56,527 bases of DNA, from NCBI GenBank assembly GCA_007694185.1, contig RECD01000099.1, forward strand, positions 1 to 56,527, written 5' to 3'. The stretch's first letter is position 1. Each line of letters begins with the position of its first letter. Origin of the DNA: Planctomycetaceae bacterium (lineage in GTDB: Bacteria > Planctomycetota > Planctomycetia > Pirellulales > Pirellulaceae). Under the pieces are notes generated by a model. That model was given only the letters and a program-made list of their open reading frames with translations. It did no database searches and was not told where the DNA came from. Below, one piece after another: positions 7,945-17,900 of this stretch. Position numbers and translations under genes: made by a program.

Positions 7945-10404
7945 ATGAGTTCTGCCGCGAGCACGCCGAACGTCGAAGAGTACGAAAAGCTGGCGTCTTT
8001 CTACTTGGGACGCCACTACGACTTGGCAAAACAACTGGTCAAGGATGATCTGTTGATGTACGACGCGAAGGACCTGTGTACGCATGCGATGTGCGTCGGG
8101 ATGACCGGGAGCGGCAAAACGGGACTCTGTCTGGCACTTTTGGAAGAGGCCGCGATCGACGGCGTGCCGGTGATCTGTGTCGACCCCAAGGGGGACTTGG
8201 CCAACCTGATGTTGACCTTTCCCGAACTGAGGCCGGAGGACTTCGCGCCGTGGCTGCAGCCGGGCGAGGCGGAGCGGAAGGGAGTCCGACCGGATGAGTT
8301 GGCCAAGTCGACCGCCGAATTGTGGCGAAAGGGGTTGGCGTCTTGGGGACAATCGCCGGACCGAATCAAACGGTTTCGGGAGAGTGTCGACATCGCGATC
8401 TACACGCCGGGCAGCAACGCCGGCTTGCCACTGACGGTGCTCAAGGGGTTCGCCGCCCCGCCGCCGGAGGTCATGGCGGACGTCGACGCGATGCGTGAAC
8501 GGATCACGGGGGCGGCATCGGGACTGCTGACCTTGATGGGCATCTCTGCTGACCCGCTGCTTTCACGTGAACACATCCTGATCACCTCGCTCCTGGACCA
8601 CTGCTGGCGGGCTGGGCAAGACGTTGCGATCGCGGACTTGATCGGTTTGATCCAACGGCCGCCACTTCGGCAAGTCGGAGTGCTCGATCTGGACACGTTC
8701 ATGCCGCCGGCGGATCGCGCGAAGTTAGCGATGCAGCTCAACAACTTACTGGCCTCGCCGGCATTCGCCGGCTGGCTGGAAGGCGAGTCGTTATCGATCA
8801 AACGGTTGCTGCACACGCCGGAAGGCAAACCACGCCTGTCGATTCTGTCGATCGCTCATATGACCGACAGTGAGCGGATGTTTTTCCTGACCATCCTGCT
8901 CAACGAGCTGTTGGCGTGGATGCGTACCCAGGGCGGCACCGGCTCGCTTCGAGCGTTGTTCTACATGGACGAGGTCGCCGGCTACTTCCCGCCGGTCAGC
9001 AACCCGCCATCCAAACCACCGATGTTGACCTTATTGAAGCAAGCCCGGGCATTCGGATTGGGAATCGCGCTGGCAACTCAAAACCCGGTGGATCTCGACT
9101 ACAAGGGCTTATCCAATATCGGCACGTGGTTCATCGGCAGGCTGCAGACGGAGCGCGACAAGGCACGCGTGCTGGACGGCTTGGAGGGGGCGTCGATTCA
9201 GAACGGTTCGGAGTTTGACCGCCGAACGATGGAGCGCTGGTTGTCGGCGCTGGGCAACCGGGTCTTTTTGATGAACAACGTCCATGACGACGGGCCGACG
9301 GTATTCCAAACCCGCTGGGCGATGTCGTTTCTGGCCGGCCCGCTGGTCCGAGACCAGATCAGCCAATTGATGGCGGACCGCAAGCGTTTGCAAGCCGAGT
9401 TCGACACCGGTTCGGGCGCAGCCGATTCGACGGGCGTCTCAGTTGGCCTGCCGAGTCGTCCGGTGGCGCCGGCGGGTGTGATCGAGCGTTTTCTACCTCC
9501 GAACGTGTATCCTCCAGTCGGCGCAAAGTTGGTCTATCAACCGGCCATTTTGGGATCCGGCTCACTCCATTACGTCCGCGCGACGGCGCAAGTGGATTTG
9601 TGGGTCGATTACCGGTGTCTCCTCCCTTGCGGCCACGGGTTGCCTGCGGCGACCTGGGAGTCTGCTTCGGAAATCTCTGCGAAGTGGTCGCCGGATCCGA
9701 AGCCTCGCGAGGGTTTCACTTTTGCGGAACTGCCGACCGAACTGCTGGCGAAAGCGACTTACCAACGGCTGGAAGGCGGCTTCAAAGATTACCTGTACCG
9801 GCACCACGCGTTGACCATCTTTCGGGCACCGGCGCTCAAGAAGTTCGCCCCACCAGGGGTAACCGAGGGCGAGGCACGAGTCCATTTCACGCAGGATCTC
9901 CGTGAACTTCGCGATCGAGAGACCGAGAGGATTCGGGCCAAGTATGTTGGCAAAGCACAATCCTTGGAAAGATCGATTCGATCGGCAGCAGAGAAACTGG
10001 ACCGCGAGCGGGCCGCGTTGAACCAGGCATCGATGGCTTCCGTGATCGAGTTGGGGACATCGGTGATCGGTACGTTTTTCGGTGGCAAGCGGAAGTCGCG
10101 GGCGAGGACTTCCGCGGCGAGCTCGGTGCTGAAGGGGGCAACTCAAGCCGCCAAGAAGAAGGCTGATGCGGATCGGGCCGAGGAGGCGCTGCGGCAGATG
10201 CAACTCGATCTGGATGAACTGCAGGTTTCGTTGCAAGCGGAGATCGACCGTTTGATCCAGAGGCACGATGTCCATCGCTTGGAATTGGAAGCGATCTTGG
10301 TTCGCCCCCGGAAGGCTGACCTAAAAGTCCGGCCGTTGGTCTTGCTTTGGACGCCCTGGCAGATCGACCCACAGGGGAACGCGCGACCGCTGTACGAAGC
10401 CTGA
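7945..10404 (+). CDS. HerA/VirB4-type ATPase (DUF87/DUF853-like ATP-binding protein)
   Basis: 819 residues from ATG 7945; upstream in-frame codons translate to Arg/Pro-rich sequence and are unlikely to be coding. Walker A GMTGSGKTG is at 52-60, followed by the HerA-like phrase CVDPKGDLANLM, and Walker B FYMDEVAGYFPP is near 340. ATQNPVDLDYKG is a typical sensor region of this fold. The C-terminal third has a charged coiled coil (about 655-700), a Lys/Arg/Ser/Ala-rich stretch and a second helical segment. HerA-FtsK superfamily members are hexameric DNA or protein pumps; this subtype is widespread but its role is poorly defined. No NurA nuclease or other partner is adjacent. It converges on the toroid gene 40 bp away. 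Confidence 0.8.
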   Translation: MSSAASTPNVEEYEKLASFYLGRHYDLAKQLVKDDLLMYDAKDLCTHAMCVGMTGSGKTGLCLALLEEAAIDGVPVICVDPKGDLANLMLTFPELRPEDFAPWLQPGEAERKGVRPDELAKSTAELWRKGLASWGQSPDRIKRFRESVDIAIYTPGSNAGLPLTVLKGFAAPPPEVMADVDAMRERITGAASGLLTLMGISADPLLSREHILITSLLDHCWRAGQDVAIADLIGLIQRPPLRQVGVLDLDTFMPPADRAKLAMQLNNLLASPAFAGWLEGESLSIKRLLHTPEGKPRLSILSIAHMTDSERMFFLTILLNELLAWMRTQGGTGSLRALFYMDEVAGYFPPVSNPPSKPPMLTLLKQARAFGLGIALATQNPVDLDYKGLSNIGTWFIGRLQTERDKARVLDGLEGASIQNGSEFDRRTMERWLSALGNRVFLMNNVHDDGPTVFQTRWAMSFLAGPLVRDQISQLMADRKRLQAEFDTGSGAADSTGVSVGLPSRPVAPAGVIERFLPPNVYPPVGAKLVYQPAILGSGSLHYVRATAQVDLWVDYRCLLPCGHGLPAATWESASEISAKWSPDPKPREGFTFAELPTELLAKATYQRLEGGFKDYLYRHHALTIFRAPALKKFAPPGVTEGEARVHFTQDLRELRDRETERIRAKYVGKAQSLERSIRSAAEKLDRERAALNQASMASVIELGTSVIGTFFGGKRKSRARTSAASSVLKGATQAAKKKADADRAEEALRQMQLDLDELQVSLQAEIDRLIQRHDVHRLELEAILVRPRKADLKVRPLVLLWTPWQIDPQGNARPLYEA

Positions 10405-10444
10405 TGGCGGCACCCGTCGACAAGACCGTTGGGGCAAAGCCGTA

Positions 10445-13240
10445 TTAGCGGGCGGTATTGTCGTAGATCGGCAGGTGGCGATAGTAGACTTCCAACGACA
10501 GCAAATTGAGCGTCGTCAGGTAGAGCCGACCGGCATGGACGCTCCAGCGATCGGGAACGGGATGGACCGGGTCCCAACTCCCTTCCATTGGGCCGGATTT
10601 GACTTGGCCATCCAAAAGGATCGGCTTGAGTTTTCCGTTCCACTCTTGCCAGTGATTGCCCCCCATGTGGAACATCACTTGGGTGGCGTAGTACCAATAA
10701 TAAGTATCACGCTGCGGGTTGAGGCGGTCCCCGATCTGGGGTGGGAATTGGGCCAGGTAGTCGGCCGCGCTTTGCATATCCGGGTTATCGCGCCGCCAGC
10801 CGGAATACATCCGCATCAGGATCGCTACCGAAGTCATGGCGGGCGTGACTTCGCGGCCGTGAGCTTGGGCGGGTGTATCAGGTGCGAACGGGTTGTAACG
10901 GTATCGGTCGCTCCGTGAGCGATCGAGCTTGGCGTATTCCAACCAGCGATCGATTCCTTCGTAGGTCTCTTGGGGAACCCGGAGTCCGGCCAATTCACCG
11001 CTCTTGAGGGCCATCATCATCCAGCCACTGACGCTCGTATCGCTGCTGACCTGCGGCTGGTATCGCCAGCCGCCACGTTGACGATGCTGGGTCAAAACGA
11101 TGTAGTCGATCGATTTCTGGGCGGCGTCGCGCAGCGTTTCGTCGCGGCTCATGCCGAAAGCTTCGCAGAGCGCGAGCGCGGCGATCCCGTGAGAATAGAA
11201 CGCGACACTCTGATCGCTCGCGGGATTCTCGGACCGATAGAGGTTGCCGTCGGGAGCTTGCATCGAGATCAAGGCCTTCAGGCCACGGTCGACGACATTG
11301 GCGTAGCGGTGTTGTTGGTGGGTGTAGCCGGCACCCTGAAATGCCAGCAGGCAAAGGCCCGTCGCGGCCGTATCGCTGCGGAGCAGCACCTGCTCACCAT
11401 GGCCCTGCAGGGACCAATGCCCCTCGGACGCCTGCCGCGAAGCGAGGTATCTCAGCCCGCGCTCGATCGCTTCCTCGGTTTCCGGGCCAACCGCAGCCGC
11501 AGGGATGGGCGCTGCCCCCGAGTCGGTTCGCAAAATGCGGCGTTGGAACAACTCCGCAGCGGCGATCTCGGCACCGACGGGCTGCATCGGCCCCCCGGCT
11601 GCTTCTGCCCGACGGCGAAGGTCAGGACGCGGGGCAAAGTCAGCGATCTGCGGTTGTTTTTCCGCGGAGGCGACCGCCCCGAAATGTCCCTTTGCCGGAC
11701 TAGCCATCGTTCCAGCCCCGCCGGGCAAGGGGAAAGCCGGAGGCAATTCCGTCGCGGCGAGTCCCTCCGTGAAGGTCGCACCGGAACGCCCGGAGGCACG
11801 TCTGGACTCGGATAAAGCGAGCCGTTCGGCGGGACCGGCCGGATCGGGTCCTGGATTCGGCTCCGTCGCCGTCGTGGCCGCAGTCCCGGCCGCCGTCGCG
11901 GTGGCGAGCGGCTGGGTGTCAATCACTGGCCCGCTGGCGGAACCCGACCGGTTAGCGGTTTGGGAAGTCGTCCGGTCGGAGCGATCAGCCGGCCGGGTTT
12001 CGGCAGAACCCGCCGAGATGTGTGGGACGTCCGGTGAAAATTCGGCAGGACCTGTCCGGGCCTTATCAGCAAGCTGGGCGAGGCCTGATCGGAGCGGACT
12101 GGGAGGGCTTGGAAATGATTTGTCGGCTTCGAAACTCGAACCGGCAGCGACGGGTCGGGAGGTGCGGGCCAACGGCAACTCGCCCGGGTCCAAGGCCCGC
12201 TCGACATCGGGTTGGGAGCGAACCAACGGCACCGACTGAGCGGCGGGCGCGGCCCCGGCGGGGTCCGGCGTCGGTCGTCCTGATCGCGCTAGCGTCCGAG
12301 ACGGTGCGACGTCCGATTCGGCGACACGGGGCAGGGACGCCGCTTCGGCCCAGCGGTCCGGGGCCGCTGTGTTCGCGAGCAATGGCGAAGGAGATGCGGG
12401 TGTTGCTCGCAACTCGGGCAACTCGTCCGGCAGCGCCGACGCGGCCGAAGGAATGGTCTGCGGTTGGCTAGCGCGACGCGGGTTTGCTTCGGCTGTGTCC
12501 GATAGGCGATCGGTCGGCTCCGAGCTGGGGACGGGGCGTTCGGGGACCTGGGGCACCTCGACGGGAGACAGCGGGCTTTCGCTGGGGGCGAGTGACGAAA
12601 CGTTGCGAGACGGTTGATTCGGGGAGTCGGCCGGCAGCGGCATCGAATCTTCGGGCTTCGAACGGTCTGCCACGGCTTTCCGCGGTTCGGGTGGAAGACT
12701 CGGCTGCTCTGGGGAAAACTCCGGCAGCGACGACGGTTGGTTTCGCGGCGCGAGCGCATTCCGCTCGAGCGGTTCGACCTGGGACGACGCCTCGGCCGGG
12801 ACGGGCTGCGCCCAATCCGGTTGTGAAACCCGAGGGTCGGGCTGGGAGAACAAATAGTCAGGGACGGTTTTGGGTTGAGCGATTTGTTCGGGCCTGCTCC
12901 CGCTGAATGTCTCCGGAAAGTAGCGGCCAAAGACGATCACGTTGACCGCCATCATCAGCAAGCCTAAGTGGACGAGGATGCTTGCCAGAAACCCCAACTG
13001 GGCCGACTTCTCGACGAACCGCGAGGCCACAAACCGCGACAAGAGCGAGAGCCCGATAACACCCGAGACGACCAGAGCGACATAGGTCCAAGCGTTGTAG
13101 AGGTAGCGCGGATCATCGAACCGGAACTGGGAAACCAAGGTGTAGCCGACTAGCGACCCGAGCAGCATCAGCGCAAGGTCGAGCGGCCACATCCGTTCCG
13201 GAGGTGCCGGCGGCGAGTCGACCGGTGAAGGTGAATTCAT
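10445..13240 (-). CDS. Membrane-anchored toroid protein with Pro/Ser-rich linker (TonB-like layout)
   Basis: 931 residues. ATG 13240 is chosen because TTAGGA lies about 8 nt upstream. Three TM helices lie at about 17-38, 50-70 and 82-105; the basic loop between TM2 and TM3 predicts N-in, C-out. A roughly 500-residue Pro/Ser/Ala-rich low-complexity linker (about 110-615) follows, then a C-terminal alpha/alpha-toroid of the squalene-cyclase/prenyltransferase fold (about 625-925) with QW-like repeats (QASEGHW, QRGGW, then SVSGW). No DxDD cyclase motif is present, so enzymatic cyclisation is unlikely. It is the last gene of a TPR-ExbB-ExbD operon, 47 bp after exbD. The anchor, linker and periplasmic head recall TonB, with a different head. 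The functional reading is inference. Confidence 0.85.
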   Translation of the reverse strand: MNSPSPVDSPPAPPERMWPLDLALMLLGSLVGYTLVSQFRFDDPRYLYNAWTYVALVVSGVIGLSLLSRFVASRFVEKSAQLGFLASILVHLGLLMMAVNVIVFGRYFPETFSGSRPEQIAQPKTVPDYLFSQPDPRVSQPDWAQPVPAEASSQVEPLERNALAPRNQPSSLPEFSPEQPSLPPEPRKAVADRSKPEDSMPLPADSPNQPSRNVSSLAPSESPLSPVEVPQVPERPVPSSEPTDRLSDTAEANPRRASQPQTIPSAASALPDELPELRATPASPSPLLANTAAPDRWAEAASLPRVAESDVAPSRTLARSGRPTPDPAGAAPAAQSVPLVRSQPDVERALDPGELPLARTSRPVAAGSSFEADKSFPSPPSPLRSGLAQLADKARTGPAEFSPDVPHISAGSAETRPADRSDRTTSQTANRSGSASGPVIDTQPLATATAAGTAATTATEPNPGPDPAGPAERLALSESRRASGRSGATFTEGLAATELPPAFPLPGGAGTMASPAKGHFGAVASAEKQPQIADFAPRPDLRRRAEAAGGPMQPVGAEIAAAELFQRRILRTDSGAAPIPAAAVGPETEEAIERGLRYLASRQASEGHWSLQGHGEQVLLRSDTAATGLCLLAFQGAGYTHQQHRYANVVDRGLKALISMQAPDGNLYRSENPASDQSVAFYSHGIAALALCEAFGMSRDETLRDAAQKSIDYIVLTQHRQRGGWRYQPQVSSDTSVSGWMMMALKSGELAGLRVPQETYEGIDRWLEYAKLDRSRSDRYRYNPFAPDTPAQAHGREVTPAMTSVAILMRMYSGWRRDNPDMQSAADYLAQFPPQIGDRLNPQRDTYYWYYATQVMFHMGGNHWQEWNGKLKPILLDGQVKSGPMEGSWDPVHPVPDRWSVHAGRLYLTTLNLLSLEVYYRHLPIYDNTAR

Positions 13241-13287
13241 GATTGGGGTCCTAACGCCGCGAACGGACGAATCAACGGTTCGGCGGT

Positions 13288-13716
13288 TCAATTTCCACCC
13301 GTCGGTCCTTCGCGAGTGGTCACCGAGTAGTCCGAAACGCCGACCTGGTTGCACAAATCCATCACGCTGACCACCGGCTGGAACGAGGTGGAGGCGTCGG
13401 CGCGGATGATCACCGATTGGTTGACGGGGTTGTCGACGACCGCGGCCGCCAACAGACGCCTGAGTTCCTGATAGTTGGTCGCTTGACCTCGGAGGTAGAC
13501 GCTACCTTCCTGATCCACATCGATCACGATTTCCCGTGGTCTGTGGACCATCGGCGAAGCCGAGGTCGCCGAAGGGAGGACGATGTTCAGACGCCGCTCC
13601 TCTTCTTCGAACTGGCTGGTCACCAGAAAAAAAATCAGCAGCAAGAAGACGACATCGATCAGCGGGGTCAGGCTGAGATTGGCAATGACGCTCGAACGCT
13701 TGATCGTAACGGCCAT
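13288..13716 (-). CDS. exbD: ExbD/TolR-type biopolymer transport protein
   Basis: 142 residues from ATG 13716, 10 bp after the exbB stop. A short cytoplasmic N-terminus is followed by one TM helix at about 15-35 carrying the conserved LTPLIDVVFLLL motif, with the proton-relay aspartate at D21. The remainder is a periplasmic domain of normal ExbD size. ExbD pairs with ExbB to form the proton-driven inner-membrane motor that energises TonB or Tol proteins. No canonical TonB gene is present; the next gene encodes the toroid protein. An in-frame upstream ATG would overlap exbB and is not preferred. Confidence 0.93.
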   Translation of the reverse strand: MAVTIKRSSVIANLSLTPLIDVVFLLLIFFLVTSQFEEEERRLNIVLPSATSASPMVHRPREIVIDVDQEGSVYLRGQATNYQELRRLLAAAVVDNPVNQSVIIRADASTSFQPVVSVMDLCNQVGVSDYSVTTREGPTGGN

Positions 13717-13726
13717 GGGCAAAAAC

Positions 13727-14902
13727 TCAGCGGGAAACGCGGCCGCCGGAGGGGACCGGAGAAGCGGCAACCGGGCTCGGGGAGATCGCCGCGGGTTGGC
13801 TGATCGGCGGCGGCTGGACCGACGAATGACCGCCGGTGGACGGATGAGGCGACGCGGGTTTGGTCGGGGGAACGGCGATCGCGTGCAGCGTCCCGTCCGG
13901 ATCGAGCCTCGCGCGACCGACGAAGCGAACCAGCGCCGGCGCGATGCTGAAAGCCAGCCGTTCGATCCGATGGAAGTGTTTGGCCAGCCGATTCTCGAGG
14001 TACTGCGCCAAGATGGCGGCGGGGATCGCGACCGCCAAGCCAGCGAGTGTCGTGACCAGGGCGGTGTAAATCCCTTCGCTGAGCTGTTCGCTGCGGCTGC
14101 GATCCGGCGTCAGCGTGGTCGCTTCGTGGAAGGCCTTGATCATCCCCCAAACGGTACCCAACAAGCCCATCAGCGGGGTGGCAGCGGCGGCCAGGCTGAG
14201 CCAGCGGATCGGCGCGGCCTGATCATCCGCTTCCCGCTGGACCGCTTCTGTCGCCGCGCGCTCGACATCCGCTAAGGGTTGGCCGGTCCGCAACAGCATC
14301 GCCGATATCGCGGTCGCGGCGGCAGAGGGATGCTCACGGCAGGCCGCCAGGGCTGCCGAGGGGCTGAATCGTTCGATCGGATCGATGAGACGTTGCAGCT
14401 TCTTGACCAACGCCGGTGGCACCAGGCGTCGCCGCCGGAGGCTCAACATCCGTTCGAAAGCCAAGGTCACGACAAGCAGCGACATCAGGCCGATTGGGAT
14501 CATGAAGCCACCGCCCTGGGCGATCAGCGACAACAAGTCGATCCCGGTCGGCTGAGGAGCGGCGTCGGCGACAGGTTCGGGAGATTCGGGCTCGAGCAAC
14601 TCCTGGATCATCGCCTCGTCGACCGGCACCTCAAACGGTTCGGCAAAGGGCGGTTCGGCAAACGTATCTGGGCCTTGCGCCCCAGCGAAGCCGCTGCCGA
14701 AAGGCAACATGAAAGCCAACCAGAGCATCGCCAGAGCCAAACCGGCACCTGGGGAAACACCTCGTCGAACGATCCCTGACTCGGTCGTCCCCCGCGATAG
14801 GACGGCAGCGGGCCGCTGCGACCGCAGGAGCCGGTTATGGCTCGGCGAATTCGCGTCGGCGTGAGAGGAGCGAAGTCGGGTGAGCATCAGCAAGCATCGC
14901 AT
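13727..14902 (-). CDS. exbB: MotA/TolQ/ExbB proton-channel protein with extended N-terminus
   Basis: 391 residues. ATG 14900-14902 follows the TAA of the upstream TPR gene directly, which suggests translational coupling; no strong ribosome binding site is seen. A long N-terminal extension includes a signal-like hydrophobic stretch (about 52-76) and an acidic Pro-rich segment (about 77-118). The ExbB core has three TM helices near 128-150, 230-255 and 275-300, with the family sequence TPLMGLLGTVWGMIKAF. The C-terminal tail is Pro/Ser-rich. The extended N-terminus is a known variant of ExbB. It should form the ring around ExbD dimers. Confidence 0.93.
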   Translation of the reverse strand: MRCLLMLTRLRSSHADANSPSHNRLLRSQRPAAVLSRGTTESGIVRRGVSPGAGLALAMLWLAFMLPFGSGFAGAQGPDTFAEPPFAEPFEVPVDEAMIQELLEPESPEPVADAAPQPTGIDLLSLIAQGGGFMIPIGLMSLLVVTLAFERMLSLRRRRLVPPALVKKLQRLIDPIERFSPSAALAACREHPSAAATAISAMLLRTGQPLADVERAATEAVQREADDQAAPIRWLSLAAAATPLMGLLGTVWGMIKAFHEATTLTPDRSRSEQLSEGIYTALVTTLAGLAVAIPAAILAQYLENRLAKHFHRIERLAFSIAPALVRFVGRARLDPDGTLHAIAVPPTKPASPHPSTGGHSSVQPPPISQPAAISPSPVAASPVPSGGRVSR

Positions 14903-17900
14903 TTAGGAACCCGACTTGGTTGGGGTAGGGCCAGTCGGATTGGCCAACTTGAACCCCATCAGGCGGAGGGCTTCGAGTCGTTCTTTGCTCTTGGAAGCCA
15001 GTTCATGCCGGGGATGCTTGCGAACGACATAGTCGTAGAACTGGAGGGCGATTTCTGCCGATTTGCGTCGCGGTTCGCCCCCGCGGACGCCCTGCATCAT
15101 CAGTTCGGCACAGCGACCCGCCTCGAAGCCGCTTTTGGCTTGCCAATTCTTGATCGCATCGGGGGCCTGATCGGCGCCGTACCCGTACATCACCCGCTGG
15201 AACTCCGGAATGGCCGCGGCGAAGTCACGGTCGGCGAAGCGGATTTCGCCGATCATGAACCGCGCCCGAGCTCCCAATTCGTTGCGTTCTTTCTCGGCAA
15301 CCTCTTGATAGATCGGCACCGCTTCGGCCGCCTTGCCCGACTGCTGCAGCGAGTTGGCGGTTTCGTACTTGGCCTTCGTCAGGTAACCCGAGTTCGGAAA
15401 CCGCTCCGCCAACTCATCGAACCACTCGATGGCAGGCTCCCATCGCTGGAGCTGCGCGAGACTCTGTCCGCCATGCAAATAGACCAACTCACGAACTTGG
15501 CGATCGGACACCTTCTCGAACCCTGCTTCCCGTTCGTCCTGCTCAACGATCCGCTTTCGGGCGACCTCATAGGCGGCCAAAGCGGCCTCGAAATCGGCAC
15601 GCTTGAAATGGCCTTCACCGATCATCAACAGGGCGTCAGCGAAGAAAGTCCCATCAGGAAACTGCTCGGCCAATTGCTCAAAGACCTGGGAGGCCTGCTG
15701 AAAATCCTCCGCCTTGTACAGCGACCAGCCTTGACGATAAAAGGCTTTCTCGCGAAGTTCCGCCGTTGCCTCGGGCGCCGCGGCCGCGGCGGCGAAAGAG
15801 CCGACCGCCTCCGGCCAGGCTTCGCGAGCGTACCGTCGTTGTCCGACGAAATAGTGGGCCTCGGCGGCCTGGGAAGAAGCTGGAAACTTCTCGACCAATT
15901 CCTGGAACCGCGTTTCAGCGGGCCCCTCTTGGCCGCTGTCTTTGAGAGCCCAGGCCAACTCCGCGAGCACCTTTTCGAGTTCCGGGTAATCGGGAACGGA
16001 TCGGATCAATTCTTCGAGCCGTCCCGTTGCCTGCTCCGGCAATTGTTGGCTTTGATCGATCAACGCCAACTCATACAACGCATGACCGCGACTGATCCCG
16101 GTCGGCACGGCGACGAGAAACTCCTCGAACCGTCCCCTGGCGTCGTCGAGCCGGTCGAGCGACCGGAGGCACATTCCCAAGGCGAGTTTCGTGTCGGAGT
16201 TCAGGGCGTGGTCGGGGTGCTGCTCGAGCAACTGCTCCAGCGGCTCGATCGCGTCAGCAGGTTGTTCGCCACGCATCAAATTCCACCCACGGCCGTAAAG
16301 GGCGTAGGGCTTCAAGGCGGGCTCAAGCCCGGACTCCAACAGCTCGCCGAACCGGTCAGCGGCCGCCATGTGATCTCCTTGGCGGGCGGTCATCAAGGCG
16401 AGGCGGTACCTGCCTTGGTCGCTCCAGGGGCTCTTAGCGAAATCGCGGACGAGCCGCTGCCAAGCCTCGGCGGCTTGCTCTTCGTCCCCGGCGAGCGAAT
16501 GGGCTTGCCCCAATTGCAGGATCGTTTCGTCGGCGTGAGCCCAATTGGAATCGGCCGCCAGCGACTGTTCCAAAGCGGCGACCGCGTCGGGGGCACGCTG
16601 CTCGGAGAGATGAATCGAACCGACGATGAACATCGCCTCGGCTTGTTGGGCGGGCTCGAATTCGGATCGATGCTGTTCGATCAGCCGAATCGCCTCATCG
16701 GGCTGGCCCGCCACCGATTGGGCGGTCGCGGCCCGAATCACCCACAGCGGCCATTGAGGCTTGGCCTGAGAGGCCGGGTCGGCGACAAGTTTCAAATACT
16801 GCTCCGCCGCCTTGTCAGCATCACCGCGGAGTATCGCGGCCTCCCCGATCACGTGGCGAACATCGGGGACGAGTGCGTCCTTGGGAAACTTTTCGAGAAA
16901 CTCGTCACCCCATTCGCTCGCCGACTCCGCTTCGTCCAACTGCAAGGCGGCGAAGGCGGCGTTGTACAAGGCCCGCGGCGCCTCAGGCGCGGCCGGATGC
17001 TCCCGATAAATTTCAACGAACAGCTTCATCGCGTCCTTCGTCTGATCAGGCAGCAACAACGTGGCCTCGGCCAAGTCGAGCCGCAACGTCACGGCGTAAG
17101 GCCCGGCGGTGCCGGCATCGAGTTGCTTGCGTGCGACCGCAACTGCCCCGGCCGGATCGTTGGCTCGAAGCGCGATCGTGGCCAGCCAATGGGCAGCCTC
17201 GGTCGAAGAGGCCAGATCGTTGGACGAAAGGACTCGCTCAAACCGTTTAGAAGCCTCGGCGAGGTCGCCGGCGCGATAAGCCGCTTGGGCCGAGGCGAGC
17301 TTCGCCGAGGCGGCATGCGGCGAGTCGGGAAAATCCTTCAGCAATCGCTCATAGATCTCCGAGGCCTCCGCAGGACGATTCGCCTGGACCAACGCGAACG
17401 CTTGTCGCAGCAGCGCATAAGGCCGCTCGGGCCCATCGACCGTCGCCACCTTCTGAAACCAATCGATCGCGTCGTCGAACCGCTTTTGCTGAATGCTGGT
17501 GTCGCCCATGCGAATCTTGGCATCGACCAGCAACGGAGCATCCTGACAACCTTCCAGCACCTGACGGTAAGCCGCCGTCGCGTCATCGAGCCGTCCGACG
17601 TCCTCCAGGGCGAGGCCCCGCGAATACACCGCCTCCCAGCGCAGCGGCGACTCCTGTGCCGATTCGATCGCCAGCAGTCGGTCATAGAATTCGATCGCCT
17701 GCTCCGCCTTGCCAAGCGAATAGGCCGCCTCCCCGCTGTAAAACAAAGCTCGATCCAAATATCGGCTAGTCGGCTTTTCCCGGATCAAGGTGCCAAAGGC
17801 GTCGAGGCTCGCCTCCAGACGTTTGGGGTCACGACTCTCACCCTCGCCCGCAGCGGCGAACTGACACCAACCGAGGTTGACCAAACTCTCCTCGCGGACA

